Shown piece after piece: positions 26,098 through 34,906 of a stretch of DNA of 64,000 nt. How positions within the stretch are numbered: position 1 is the first letter of the stretch; each line of letters opens with the position of its first letter. A program made the translations under genes and the position numbers. The notes below the pieces were generated by a model. The model saw only the letters and a program-made list of their open reading frames with translations. It did not search any database and was not told where the DNA came from. This DNA comes from CADEDH01 sp050330635 (GTDB lineage: Bacteria > Actinomycetota > Acidimicrobiia > Acidimicrobiales > SZUA-35): contig JBHJNQ010000002.1 in assembly GCA_050330635.1 (NCBI GenBank), positions 1-64,000 on the forward strand, given 5' to 3'.

Positions 26098-26883
26098 GTG
26101 AGCGACAACTACGACACGGGGCAGCCAACCCGGCTGGAAGGTCCCACCAGCCCCGCCGGCGACGGGTGGATCCATCCCGATCAGGCCTATGCCGGCCCGG
26201 ACACCGGCACCGTCTTCCGGGCCGGAACGTTCGAGGCCCAGGCGACCGGCTCGCCGGTCACCGGTCCCCGCTACCTACCGCCCGAGCCGGATCGCCGGCT
26301 GGCACTGCTGGCGGCGGTGGGGGTTGCAGCCGTCCTGGTGGCGGTCGGGGGCTGGATACTGCTGCGCCCCGGCGGGCCGGTCGACGGCACCGCCGACGGC
26401 TCGGCGTTCGAGAACAGCACCAGCACGACGGCGGAGACCGACCCCGCCGGTCCCTCGACCAGCGAGGCGAACCCCACGACCGACACCGCCGCCGGCTCGA
26501 CCACCCGCTCGGTCGACGACGCCCGCACCGGCTCGACCACCGCCGCCACAGCGGCCACGGGCCGCACCTCGCCGACGAGGGCCCGGACCACCCCCTCCAC
26601 CCGCTCGACGCAGGGCACGACGACCCAGTCGACGAGCGGCACGAGCGCCACCACGTCGACCAGCTCCGGGGGAACGGCGACCACGCCGACACCCCCATCG
26701 TCGACGTCCGGGACGACGGACCCCACGGTGACCGTCGGCCCATCGGTGACGGTGAGCCCGACCTACACCCTCAAGCCGACGCTCACGATCGGGCCTACGT
26801 TGACCGTCGGTCCGACCTACACCATCAAACCGACGGTGCTACCCACTATCCAGCCGACCCTGGGCGTGACCGTCGGGGGATGA
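26098..26883 (+). CDS. Membrane-anchored Ser/Thr/Pro-rich protein with hexapeptide repeats
   Basis: A 261-residue type II-like membrane protein of unknown function. Residues 1-60 are hydrophilic and should be cytoplasmic, one membrane helix follows (LALLAAVGVAAVLVAVGGWI), then a 120-residue Ser/Thr stalk. The C-terminal 50 residues are a regular six-residue repeat (PTVTVG, PSVTVS, PTYTLK, PTLTIG, PTLTVG, PTYTIK), ending in TLGVTVGG. Alternating beta-branched residues every second position suggest a beta structure outside the cell. GTG 26098 has GGAGGG at a normal distance. It follows the iniB-like genes in the same direction but after a terminator, so a functional link is only suggested. Confidence 0.75.
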   Translation: MSDNYDTGQPTRLEGPTSPAGDGWIHPDQAYAGPDTGTVFRAGTFEAQATGSPVTGPRYLPPEPDRRLALLAAVGVAAVLVAVGGWILLRPGGPVDGTADGSAFENSTSTTAETDPAGPSTSEANPTTDTAAGSTTRSVDDARTGSTTAATAATGRTSPTRARTTPSTRSTQGTTTQSTSGTSATTSTSSGGTATTPTPPSSTSGTTDPTVTVGPSVTVSPTYTLKPTLTIGPTLTVGPTYTIKPTVLPTIQPTLGVTVGG

Positions 26884-26928
26884 CCGTCAGCGACCCGGGA
26901 AGCGGTGTCCCGGGAGCGGCCCAACCGC

Positions 26929-27798
26929 TCACCGCCCGAGGAGGCCGAGCTGGGGGGGCGGCGCCACCGGTTCCGGGAGCGGCGCCAACGACGGAACCAG
27001 GGCCGCCACCTCGGCGTGGAACCGACGGGCCAGCGCCGGGGCGACGGCGTTGTCGGGGGTGCGGACGAAGAACGTCGGGGTCCGCCCCTCGCGCAGCCAC
27101 TGGGCCACCTTCGGCACCCACTTGGCCCACCACCCGGGGTTGGACGATCCCACGGTCTGGCCGATGAACCGGACCACCGGGTGCCGCCCGATGGCCACCG
27201 GGCGCACGGTCAGCCGGGGCTTGCGCTCGACCGCTTCCCGCTCGGCCGGTGTCACCACCGGACCGGCGAACACCGCCCGGGTATCGATGATGATCCGCTC
27301 CACCCCTCGCTCGGCCAGCAGGTCGTTGAGGGCCCGTTCGGCCGGTCCCCCGGTGCAGAACGCCTCGTCCCGCACCTCGACCGCCCACGACCGGTCCGTG
27401 GGTAGCCCGGTCAGGAAGCGGGCCAGCACGTCGAGATCCGACGGGCCGAACGAGGGCGGAAGCTGGATCGACAGCGGCGCCGCCCGCTCGCCCAGCGGAT
27501 CCAATCGGGCCAGGGTGTCGGCTACCTCGATGTCGGCGTTGCGCAGCCGGCGCTCGTGGGTGATGCTGCGGGGCAGCTTGAACATGAACCGGAAGTCGTC
27601 GGGCGCGTCATCGCACCAGCGCTCCACCGTGGCCGCCGCCGGAAGCCCGTAGAAGGTGGTGTTGCCTTCGACGGCGGTACACCAGGTGGCGTAGGCCGCC
27701 AGCTCCCGGCCGGGGGCGGTGTCGGGCGGGAAGTACCGTCCGACCCAGCGCCGCTCGGCCCAGATCGCGCACCCCACGCGGAGTACCGGCGCCGTCAT
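26929..27798 (-). CDS. DUF72 family protein
   Basis: A 289-residue DUF72 (YecE-like) TIM-barrel-like protein of unknown biochemical role. Family signatures are VGCAIWAERRWVGRYFPP at the N-terminus, AVEGNTTFYGLP, FMFKLPRSITHERRL, IQLPPSFGP and VEVRDEAF. ATG 27798 is chosen because TAGTGT (27807-27812, minus strand) lies eight bases upstream, and family members start at this point; the longer frame to 27957 overlaps the divergent gene. The C-terminus is Pro-rich. Confidence 0.9.
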   Translation of the reverse strand: MTAPVLRVGCAIWAERRWVGRYFPPDTAPGRELAAYATWCTAVEGNTTFYGLPAAATVERWCDDAPDDFRFMFKLPRSITHERRLRNADIEVADTLARLDPLGERAAPLSIQLPPSFGPSDLDVLARFLTGLPTDRSWAVEVRDEAFCTGGPAERALNDLLAERGVERIIIDTRAVFAGPVVTPAEREAVERKPRLTVRPVAIGRHPVVRFIGQTVGSSNPGWWAKWVPKVAQWLREGRTPTFFVRTPDNAVAPALARRFHAEVAALVPSLAPLPEPVAPPPQLGLLGR

Positions 27799-27843
27799 CG
27801 GGCCCCACACTAGCTGCGGGCAACCGCCACTATCGTCGGTCCC

Positions 27844-28782
27844 ATGGAACTTCGTGTGTTCACCGAGCCCCAACAGGGAGCCAGCTACGAGACGCTGCTC
27901 GCTACGGCCAGGGCGGCCGAGACCGGCGGCTTCGGGGCCTTCTTCCGCTCTGACCACTACCTGAAGATGGGCGACGTCACCGGTCTACCCGGACCGAGCC
28001 ACGCCTGGATCACCCTGGCCGGACTGGCCCGAGACACCGACACCGTCCGCCTGGGAACGCTCGTCAGCCCTGCCACGTTCTATCAGCCCGGGCCCCTGGC
28101 CATCTCGGTGGCCCAGGTCGACCAGATGAGCGGGGGCCGCGTCGAGTTCGGCTTCGGCGCCGGCTGGTACCAGCAGGAACACACCGCCTACGGGCTCGGG
28201 TTCCCCCCGCTGAGCGAGCGGTTCGATCGTATGGAGGAGTATCTGGAACAGATGACCGGGATGTGGGCCACGCCGGACGGTGCCACGTTCGATCACAAGG
28301 GCCGCTTCCACACCTTCGTCGACTCCCCCGCCCTGCCCAAGCCGGCCCAGCGTGGGGGACCGCCGGTGATCATCGGGGGTACGGGCAAGGTGAGAACGCC
28401 CCGGCTGGTGGCCCGCTTCGCCGCCGAGTTCAACCTGCCGTTCGTTCCCGTGGACAAGATCGCCGCCGCCGTCGACAGGGTCCACGAGGCCTGCTCGGCC
28501 ATCGACCGCGACCCGGCGTCGGTGATCGTCTCGGCCGCCCTGGTGCTGTGCCTCGGCTCGACCGAGGCCGACGTGGTCCGCCGGGCCGACGCCATCGGAC
28601 GCCAGCCGGCCGAACTGCGCCAGAACGGCGCCGCCGGCACCCCCGACGAGGTCGTGGCCAAGCTGGCCGACTATGCCGGGGCCGGCTGCCGCCGGGTGTA
28701 CCTCCAGGTCCTCGACCTCGACGACCTCGATCACGTGGCCCAGGCCGGCGCCGAGCTGATCCCGGCCGTGGCCGACCTGTAG
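27844..28782 (+). CDS. LLM-class F420-dependent oxidoreductase
   Basis: A 312-residue luciferase-like monooxygenase-family protein; this subgroup in actinobacteria uses the deazaflavin F420. Motifs include FFRSDHYL near residue 35, RLGTLVSPATFYQPG, QVDQMSGGRVEFGFGAGWYQ (conserved GRxxxGxGAGW) and PPVIIGGTG. The substrate is not predictable. ATG 27844 follows TATCGT (27831-27836) by seven bases, a leaderless start. Divergent from DUF72. Confidence 0.9.
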   Translation: MELRVFTEPQQGASYETLLATARAAETGGFGAFFRSDHYLKMGDVTGLPGPSHAWITLAGLARDTDTVRLGTLVSPATFYQPGPLAISVAQVDQMSGGRVEFGFGAGWYQQEHTAYGLGFPPLSERFDRMEEYLEQMTGMWATPDGATFDHKGRFHTFVDSPALPKPAQRGGPPVIIGGTGKVRTPRLVARFAAEFNLPFVPVDKIAAAVDRVHEACSAIDRDPASVIVSAALVLCLGSTEADVVRRADAIGRQPAELRQNGAAGTPDEVVAKLADYAGAGCRRVYLQVLDLDDLDHVAQAGAELIPAVADL

Positions 28783-28798
28783 CCGCGCGGGCCCGCCG

Positions 28799-29434
28799 TC
28801 AGGGGGCGAGGCGCCCCACCCGCCAGCCTTCGCCCTCACGGGTGTAGCGGATCCGGTCGTGGAGCCGGTTCTGGCGGCCCTGCCAGAACTCGATCGTGTG
28901 CGGTCGTACCCGCCAACCGCCCCAGTGGGCGGGGCGGGGGACCGCCTCCTGGCGGTGGGCGGCATCGACGGCGACGACACGATCGAGCAGCTCCTGACGA
29001 TCGACCAGGGGCCGGCTCTGGGGTGACGCCCAGCTTCCGACCTGGGATCCCCGGGGCCTCACCTCCCAGTAGGCGTCGGCCTCCGCCGCCGGGACCCGCT
29101 CCACTCGTCCCGCCACGTTGACCTGGCGACGCAGCTCCAGCCACCCGAACGTGAGGGCGGCCCGGCCCGACGCCGCAAGCTGCACCGACTTGTTGCTCTC
29201 GTAGTTGGTGTAAAAGTCGAATCCGTTCTCGGAGGCGGCCTTGAGCAGGACGTACCGGCTCCACGGCTGCCCGTCGCCGTCGACGGTCGCCACCACCATG
29301 GCGTTGGCCTCGGTCAGCTCCGCCGCCACCGCCACCCGGAGCCAGGCCTTGAACTGGACGATGGGGTCGGGATCGAGGTCGCCGACGTCGATCCCCGACG
29401 ACTCGTACTCGGTGCGCATGCGGGCCAGATCCAT
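28799..29434 (-). CDS. pdxH: Pyridoxamine 5'-phosphate oxidase
   Basis: Oxidises pyridoxamine or pyridoxine 5'-phosphate to pyridoxal phosphate with FMN. The 211-residue length is typical. Visible are the FMN-binding SRYVLLK, DFYTNYESNKSVQL, RRQVNVAGRVERV and RPRGSQVGSWASPQS, and the C-terminal WGGWRVRPHTIEFWQGRQNR with the PLP-site residues. ATG 29434 (MDLARMRTEYE) is the family's normal N-terminus; the long upstream frame is a shadow of ctaG. It is last in the minus-strand respiratory run, 47 bases after ctaG, so may be cotranscribed. Confidence 0.95.
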   Translation of the reverse strand: MDLARMRTEYESSGIDVGDLDPDPIVQFKAWLRVAVAAELTEANAMVVATVDGDGQPWSRYVLLKAASENGFDFYTNYESNKSVQLAASGRAALTFGWLELRRQVNVAGRVERVPAAEADAYWEVRPRGSQVGSWASPQSRPLVDRQELLDRVVAVDAAHRQEAVPRPAHWGGWRVRPHTIEFWQGRQNRLHDRIRYTREGEGWRVGRLAP

Positions 29435-29481
29435 GCCGTCAGTCAATCCGCCGGATCGGACGACGCAACGTCCCGAACGGC

Positions 29482-30390
29482 TCAGGGCGTGGTGCGGGGC
29501 TCCGACGGCGGGTCGCTGCTGGCGAACGCCGACGTGACGTCCTCGAAGGTGAGCTCGGCCAGGGCCTCCCGGCCCCGCCTCCGTCGGGCCTCGGTGTCGC
29601 GGGCGGCCTCCGCCGCCGCCCAGCGAGCGAAGATGACGACGATCACGGCCCAGAGGAAGAAGCCGCCGACGAGCTTCATGATCACGCCGGCGGCCTGCTG
29701 ATCGGTGAGGGCGCCGATCCCCCACAGCCGGGCCGGGGTGTCGTAGTGGCGGTAGACCACGCCCTCGGCGAACACCAGCCAACCGCTGGGCACCGTGGGC
29801 ACGATCGACATCATGAACAGGTAGATGCACTGGCCGATCGGCGACAGCCGCCATTCCTCCACGGGACCGATCACCGGCATCCACATCAGCAGCCCGGCGA
29901 CGAAGATCACCAGATGGAAGCCGAAGTGAACGGCCGCGCTCTCGTACGAGAGCTGCACGACCGTGGCCCAGTGCAGGAGCAGGGCGACAGCGTTGAACGC
30001 CAGGCCGGCCACCAGCGGGCGAGACAGCCGGGCCAACCATCGGTGGGCGGCACCGTCGGCCGGAAGCACCAGTTGGAACAGCCAGCGGGGCATGGCCAGC
30101 AGGAACGCGGCGGGTGCCAACATCGAGATGACCAGGTGCTGGACCATGTGGACGAAGTAGAGGTAGGTCTCCGCCACGTCGTGGACGGGCCAGTCGGACA
30201 TGGCCCACAGCCCAACGGTGCCGAGCAGGAACCACGTGATCTGGCCCAGGGTGACCCGCTCGTAGCCGGCGGCCACCGCCTTCGGCTGCAGAACCCTGGC
30301 CACATAGGTGCCGATGGCGGCGATGCCGATGATCAGCACCCACACCTCGGGGTGGGCCTGCCAACCGATATCAGAGAGCGATAGCTTCAT
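29482..30390 (-). CDS. ctaG: Cytochrome c oxidase assembly factor CtaG (caa3 type)
   Basis: A 302-residue polytopic membrane protein of the Caa3_CtaG family, needed for assembly of caa3-type oxidase, probably for copper delivery. About seven hydrophobic segments are seen, with conserved HMVQHLVISMLAPAAFLLAM, LLHWATVVQLSYESAAVHFG and FMMSIVPTVPSGWL. His residues in the first two match the family pattern. It lies directly after the oxidase subunits in the operon. Confidence 0.92.
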   Translation of the reverse strand: MKLSLSDIGWQAHPEVWVLIIGIAAIGTYVARVLQPKAVAAGYERVTLGQITWFLLGTVGLWAMSDWPVHDVAETYLYFVHMVQHLVISMLAPAAFLLAMPRWLFQLVLPADGAAHRWLARLSRPLVAGLAFNAVALLLHWATVVQLSYESAAVHFGFHLVIFVAGLLMWMPVIGPVEEWRLSPIGQCIYLFMMSIVPTVPSGWLVFAEGVVYRHYDTPARLWGIGALTDQQAAGVIMKLVGGFFLWAVIVVIFARWAAAEAARDTEARRRRGREALAELTFEDVTSAFASSDPPSEPRTTP

Positions 30391-30419
30391 GACGTCACCT
30401 CCGCTGCCCGGGATGGGCT

Positions 30420-30438
30420 CGCCGGCCTCGGGCCGGCG
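30420..30438 (-). terminator. GC hairpin between subunit IV and ctaG
   Basis: CGCCGGCC and GGCCGGCG with a TCG loop form an 8-bp stem in the 57-base gap. No T-tract follows on either strand. It may be an mRNA stability or partial termination element rather than a full terminator. Confidence 0.5.
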
Positions 30439-30447
30439 GGTGTCTGG

Positions 30448-30807
30448 TCAGAGGCCGAATTCGAAGGTGCCGAACACGGTCAAGTACACGGCCAGCGCCA
30501 ACACCAGCGCCCCGGCGAACGCCCAGGCGAACAGCGCGCCGTTGATGATCTTGAAGTCGAAGTACAGGTGCATGAACGCCCCGGCGACGAGCACGAACTT
30601 GATGACCATCATCACCAGCAGAGGAGCGACGAGAGCGACGCCCTCGAGGCCGATGAACGACCACGCCACCTCGAGCGCCGTGAGCACGGCGAGGATGACG
30701 AAGACGATCCAGTACTGTTTCTCGGTCGGGTGGTGATCGTCGTGGGCGTGGTCGCCATGGGCGTGCCCAGCGGAGGCGGCGTCGGTGTCGTGTGCGGTGT
30801 CAGTCAC
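30448..30807 (-). CDS. Cytochrome c oxidase subunit IV (prokaryotic type)
   Basis: A 119-residue small subunit of the heme-copper oxidase. The N-terminus is His/Asp-rich (HAHGDHAHDDHH), possibly metal-binding. Three hydrophobic segments follow, with the family pattern KQYWIVFVILAVLTALEV, VMMVIKFVLVAGAFMHLYFD and ALFAWAFAGALVLALAVYL. It begins 9 bases after the ctaE stop. Confidence 0.88.
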   Translation of the reverse strand: MTDTAHDTDAASAGHAHGDHAHDDHHPTEKQYWIVFVILAVLTALEVAWSFIGLEGVALVAPLLVMMVIKFVLVAGAFMHLYFDFKIINGALFAWAFAGALVLALAVYLTVFGTFEFGL

Positions 30808-30816
30808 TATCCAACC

Positions 30817-31500
30817 TCACGGAATCAGGTAGACGATCGTGAAGATCAGGACCCACACGATGTCGACGAAGTGCCAGTAGAGCCCGACCAGCTCGACCGT
30901 CTCCGCCCGGTCCTGCTGGAGCTTTCCCCGAAACGCCATGATCAGCAGCGATACGAGCATCAGGATGCCGACGGTGACGTGGACCCCGTGGAACCCGGTG
31001 AGGGTGTAGAAGGCAGAGCCGAAGAGGTTGCCGTTGAAGTGCAGGCCCTCCCGGAAGAAAATCGTGAACTCGTAGACCTGCCCGGCGATGAAGGTCGACC
31101 CGAGGAGCGCCGTCGTGGCCAGGAAGATCTTGGTGTTCCGGTAGTTGCCCTCGGAGACGGCCTTGTGGGCCAGCACCATCGTGAGCGAGCTCATCAGGAG
31201 GATGAACGAACTGGCCGAGGTGAAGGGGATGTCGAAGAAGGGCTCCACGGAGCCCGCCTCGGCGATCTCGGCGATCACCTCGGCCGGCATGGTCTCGATG
31301 ACCTCGGGGTTGCCGGCCAGCACCTCACTGATGAAGTTGGCAACGGAGAGCAGGTAGGTGGAGATCAGCGCCCCGAACAGAAGACACTCCGACCCGAGGA
31401 ACAGCCACATGGCCAGCTTCATGTTGGAGAGGCCGAGGCTGGTGCTGTGGCCCTCCCCGTGGTCGAGGGTCTCGACCGGCAGTGTCGCCACATCTGTCAT
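30817..31500 (-). CDS. ctaE: Cytochrome c oxidase subunit III
   Basis: A 227-residue membrane subunit that stabilises proton uptake in subunit I. Family signatures are intact: LGSECLLFGAL, LTGFHGVHVTVG and GLYWHFVDIVWV. Its ATG overlaps the ctaD stop by four bases (31497-31500), implying translational coupling. It is a useful internal comparison for the degenerate subunit-III-like protein encoded upstream in the same run. Confidence 0.94.
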   Translation of the reverse strand: MTDVATLPVETLDHGEGHSTSLGLSNMKLAMWLFLGSECLLFGALISTYLLSVANFISEVLAGNPEVIETMPAEVIAEIAEAGSVEPFFDIPFTSASSFILLMSSLTMVLAHKAVSEGNYRNTKIFLATTALLGSTFIAGQVYEFTIFFREGLHFNGNLFGSAFYTLTGFHGVHVTVGILMLVSLLIMAFRGKLQQDRAETVELVGLYWHFVDIVWVLIFTIVYLIP

Positions 31501-33503
31501 TGGACCGTCTCCAGTTCTTCGGCACCGTCGCCACCCGGGCCCACCGGGTCGTCGTCGTGATCACCATCGCCGTGGCCGTGGCCGTGGCCGAGGTCGAGGT
31601 CGTCGGCCGGCTCGAGGGCCCACCCGAAGAGGGCGGCGACGGTGAGCAGGGCGCCGGGGATGGTCAACCAGAGGTTGAAGATGATCCCGTAACCGACGAT
31701 GGGGATGGAGGCAGCCAACACGAGCGGCCAGTACGAGGGGGCCGGCAGGTGCACGCCCTCCCCGTTGCCGGGCTGGGCCAGCTCATCGCCGGTGGCTATG
31801 CGGCGGATCTTGCCGTTCTCGTCCTCGACGTACTTACGGTGCCAGAAGTCGTCGAGGGATGTGACCGTGGGGCTGACGTCGAAGTTGTGCTCCGGTGTCG
31901 GCGACTGGATCGACCATTCGATCGTGCGACCGTCCCACGGGTCGGGGCCGACGTCGGGTCGGCCGGCCCGCTTCCATCGGAGGTAGCTGACCAGGGCATT
32001 GACCAGCAGGAGGAGGGTGAACACCCCGAGGATGAACGACCCGATCGTGGCCACCAGGTTCCAGAAGTTGAAGCCCATCGCCGAATCGTAGGTCTGCATG
32101 CGGCGGGGCATGCCCTGGAGACCGAGGATGTGCATCGGGCCGAAGGTCAGGTTGAATCCGACGACCATTCCCCAGAAGTTCCACTTGCCGAGCTTCTCGT
32201 CGAGCTTGTAACCGAAGACCTTGGGCCACCAGAAGTAGAAGCCGGACACGAAACCGAACAGGGCGCCACCGAACAGCACGTAGTGGAAGTGGGCGACGAT
32301 GTAGTAGGTGTCGGTCTGCTGGGTGTCCGACGGGGCGATGGCGTGCGACACACCGGACAGGCCGCCGATGGTGAACTGGGTGACCAGGCCGATGGCGAAC
32401 AACATGGCCGTGTTCAACGTCAGCTTGCCGCCCCAGAGGGTGGCCATCCAGTTGAGGATCTTCACCCCGGTGGGGACGGCGATGAACATCGTGGCCACGC
32501 TGAAGGCGGTGACCGACAGTGGACCTATGCCCGACACGAACATGTGGTGGGCCCACACCCCCCAGCCCATGAAGCCGATGGCGATACCGGAGAAGACCAT
32601 GAACGGGTAGCCGAAGATCGGCTTGCGGGCGAAGGTGGGGATCACCTCCGACACGATGCCGAACGCAGGCAGGATCATCAGGTAGACCTCGGGGTGGCCG
32701 AAGATCCAGAACAGGTGCTGCCACAGGAGAGGGTCAGCCCCCTGCGCCACGTTGAAGAAGTTGGCGTCGAAGGAGCGGTCGAAGATCAGCAGCAGCTGGG
32801 CCACGGTGATGACCGGGATGGCGAACAGGAGGAGGAACTGGGTTACGAGCGTCATCCACACGAAGACGGGCATCTTCATGAGCGACATGCCGGGCGCCCG
32901 CAGATTGAGCACGGTGGTGATCAGGTTGATGGCGCCGGTCAACGAGCCGATGCCGACGATGGCCAGCCCGACCGCCCAGAAGTCGACGCCGGACGTGGGC
33001 GAGTAGGCGACACCGTTGTTGGGTGCGTACATGAACCAGCCACCGTCAGGTCCTCCCCCGATGAACCAGCTCGTGTTGATCATCAGGCCGCCGAGGAAGA
33101 AGATCCAGAAGCTGAATCCGTTTATCCGGGGGAAGGCCACATCTCGAGCCCCGACCTGGATCGGCATCATGTAGTTGGCGAAGGCGGCGCCGATCGGCAT
33201 GACGACGAGGAAGATCATCACCGTGCCGTGCATGGTGTAGACCCGGTTGTAGGCGTCGCCGGAGAGGAACGTGCTTCCCGGCGTGGCCAACTGGATCCGG
33301 ATCAGGAGGGCGGCGACGCCCCCGATCACCAGGAAGAACATCGCCGCCGCGCCGTACATGATGCCGATGCGCTTGTGGTCGACGGTGGTCAACCAGGTGG
33401 TGAGCCCCGTGGTGTTGCGGGGCCGGGTGAACACGCCGAGGGGGCGCTCGGCCGGCCCCCGGTCGCCCGACGGGAGGGCGAGTGGTTCCTCGATGATCGC
33501 CAT
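31497..33503 (-). CDS. ctaD: Cytochrome c oxidase subunit I
   Basis: The catalytic subunit, reducing oxygen to water and pumping protons. The 668-residue protein has all six heme and copper ligands: His92 (TMHGT), His270 in GHPEVY with Glu272 and Tyr274 (an A-type pattern), the pair His319-His320 (WAHHM), and His405 and His407 (AHFHY). It has 12 or more hydrophobic segments. The extended C-terminus carries an extra hydrophobic pair and a HGHGHGDGDHDDD tail. ATG 33503 (MAIIEEP). It follows ctaC by 18 bases. Confidence 0.97.
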   Translation of the reverse strand: MAIIEEPLALPSGDRGPAERPLGVFTRPRNTTGLTTWLTTVDHKRIGIMYGAAAMFFLVIGGVAALLIRIQLATPGSTFLSGDAYNRVYTMHGTVMIFLVVMPIGAAFANYMMPIQVGARDVAFPRINGFSFWIFFLGGLMINTSWFIGGGPDGGWFMYAPNNGVAYSPTSGVDFWAVGLAIVGIGSLTGAINLITTVLNLRAPGMSLMKMPVFVWMTLVTQFLLLFAIPVITVAQLLLIFDRSFDANFFNVAQGADPLLWQHLFWIFGHPEVYLMILPAFGIVSEVIPTFARKPIFGYPFMVFSGIAIGFMGWGVWAHHMFVSGIGPLSVTAFSVATMFIAVPTGVKILNWMATLWGGKLTLNTAMLFAIGLVTQFTIGGLSGVSHAIAPSDTQQTDTYYIVAHFHYVLFGGALFGFVSGFYFWWPKVFGYKLDEKLGKWNFWGMVVGFNLTFGPMHILGLQGMPRRMQTYDSAMGFNFWNLVATIGSFILGVFTLLLLVNALVSYLRWKRAGRPDVGPDPWDGRTIEWSIQSPTPEHNFDVSPTVTSLDDFWHRKYVEDENGKIRRIATGDELAQPGNGEGVHLPAPSYWPLVLAASIPIVGYGIIFNLWLTIPGALLTVAALFGWALEPADDLDLGHGHGHGDGDHDDDPVGPGGDGAEELETVQ

Positions 33504-33521
33504 TGCGCTATCGGCTCCTGA

Positions 33522-34835
33522 TCAATCCAGCGTCGCCAGATAGGCGACGACTTGGTCGAGTTGTTCGTCGGTCAGCTGCGGGAATGCGAGCATGCCCCGT
33601 TGCTCGTCGGGGGCCATGTCCTTCATGGCGGGAGCATTGGCCACCCAGCGCTTCAGGGTCGCCGTGTTCCAGCGGTAGTCGTCGGGGCTGGCGGCCTGGG
33701 CCGCCAGCTCCGGGAGCCGGAGGTAGTCGGTGACGTCGAGGGCGTCGTCGGCGGCGTCGGTACCGGGCCCGTCGTAGGTGCTGTAGATGGCGCCGGCGAA
33801 CACCGAGCGGGTGGCGAAGTGCGTCAGGTCGGGGGCGGCCCCCGCCGTGAGGGCGGCCACGAAGTTGTCCGGGTACGCGAGGGCGTCGGGGTTCGGGTCG
33901 CCGTTGGCATCGAGCGGGTCCTCGTCGATGACGTGGCAGCTCATGCACTGGTTCCGGAAGATCTCGCGTCCGGCCAGGGCCTCCTCGTCGGTCGGGATGT
34001 CGGCTGGTTCGGCCTGGCCGGCGAGCCAGGCGTCGAACTCGTCGCGGGGGAGGGCGATGACCGACATGCGCATGCGGGCGTGGGACAGGCCGCAGAACTC
34101 GGTGCACCACCCGGTGTACTTGCCGGGTTCGAACGCCTCGAGCGACCAGGTGTGCCAGCGGCCGGGCACGCTGTCCCGCTTGCCGTTGAGCCGGGGAATC
34201 CAGAACGAGTGGATCACGTCACGGGACGTGAGCACCAGGTCGACCTGCTCGCCCGCCGGGATGACCAGCTCGTTGGCGGTGACGACGTCATCGGGATCGA
34301 GGGCGAACTCGAGCGGGAGCTGCCGGTCTGCGTCGTCGATCCGGCCGTCGCCGTTGGCGTCGACGAAGAAGCCGTCACCGTCAACGTCGTAGCGGTACTC
34401 CCACCACCACTGCTGGCCGATGACCATGACGTCGATGCTCCCCTCGCTGTCGTTGCGCTGCTCCAGCTCCCAGATCCCGGCCACGGTGGGCACGGAGATC
34501 ACGGCCAACAGGATGGCGGGCACGATCGTCCAGGTCAGCTCGAGCCGGGTGTTGCCGTGGATCTGGGCCGGCAGGTCGTCGTGGGAGAAGTCGTCGGGCT
34601 TGACCCGGTGCTTGATCGCCAGCCAGATCGTGCCGCCGACGACGAGAACGAAGATGATCCCCATGATCGGCCAGATCCACACCATGAGGGTGTCGATGCT
34701 CTCGGCCTTGGGGCCCCGGGGCTCGAAGGTGTTGAGGGGCTTGTCGTCGGCGCATGAGGCCGAGAGGAGGGCAAGGAATCCCAGCAGGGCAAGCAGGCGG
34801 TGCCGGGGGGCGGGACGGGGTGACGTCGGTGTCAT
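33522..34835 (-). CDS. ctaC: Cytochrome c oxidase subunit II fused to cytochrome c (caa3), with EF-hand-like insertion
   Basis: A 437-residue subunit that accepts electrons from cytochrome c. An N-terminal signal with a lipobox-like ending at Cys28 is followed by two membrane helices. The cupredoxin domain holds the CuA ligands His209, Cys244, Glu246, Cys248, His252 and Met255. A C-terminal cytochrome c domain has CMSCH (297-301), marking the caa3 type. Between QQWWWEYRY and the next strand lies DANGDGRIDDAD (159-170), a perfect 12-residue calcium-binding loop pattern (D-x-N-x-D-G-x-I-x-x-x-D), unusual for this family. ATG 34835 is chosen for the signal peptide. The longer frame is not believed. 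Confidence 0.95.
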   Translation of the reverse strand: MTPTSPRPAPRHRLLALLGFLALLSASCADDKPLNTFEPRGPKAESIDTLMVWIWPIMGIIFVLVVGGTIWLAIKHRVKPDDFSHDDLPAQIHGNTRLELTWTIVPAILLAVISVPTVAGIWELEQRNDSEGSIDVMVIGQQWWWEYRYDVDGDGFFVDANGDGRIDDADRQLPLEFALDPDDVVTANELVIPAGEQVDLVLTSRDVIHSFWIPRLNGKRDSVPGRWHTWSLEAFEPGKYTGWCTEFCGLSHARMRMSVIALPRDEFDAWLAGQAEPADIPTDEEALAGREIFRNQCMSCHVIDEDPLDANGDPNPDALAYPDNFVAALTAGAAPDLTHFATRSVFAGAIYSTYDGPGTDAADDALDVTDYLRLPELAAQAASPDDYRWNTATLKRWVANAPAMKDMAPDEQRGMLAFPQLTDEQLDQVVAYLATLD

Positions 34836-34906
34836 AACCTGCTCAACTGTGGTTGATGTTCCGGGGGTATGCCAAACCATGACGCCGTGATCGGTGCGGT
34901 CGGTCG

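Noticed and set aside
31482..33521. 679-codon plus-strand frame opposite ctaD
   Set aside because: Asp/His/Val-rich antisense of a membrane protein gene; typical high-GC shadow, no recognisable fold.
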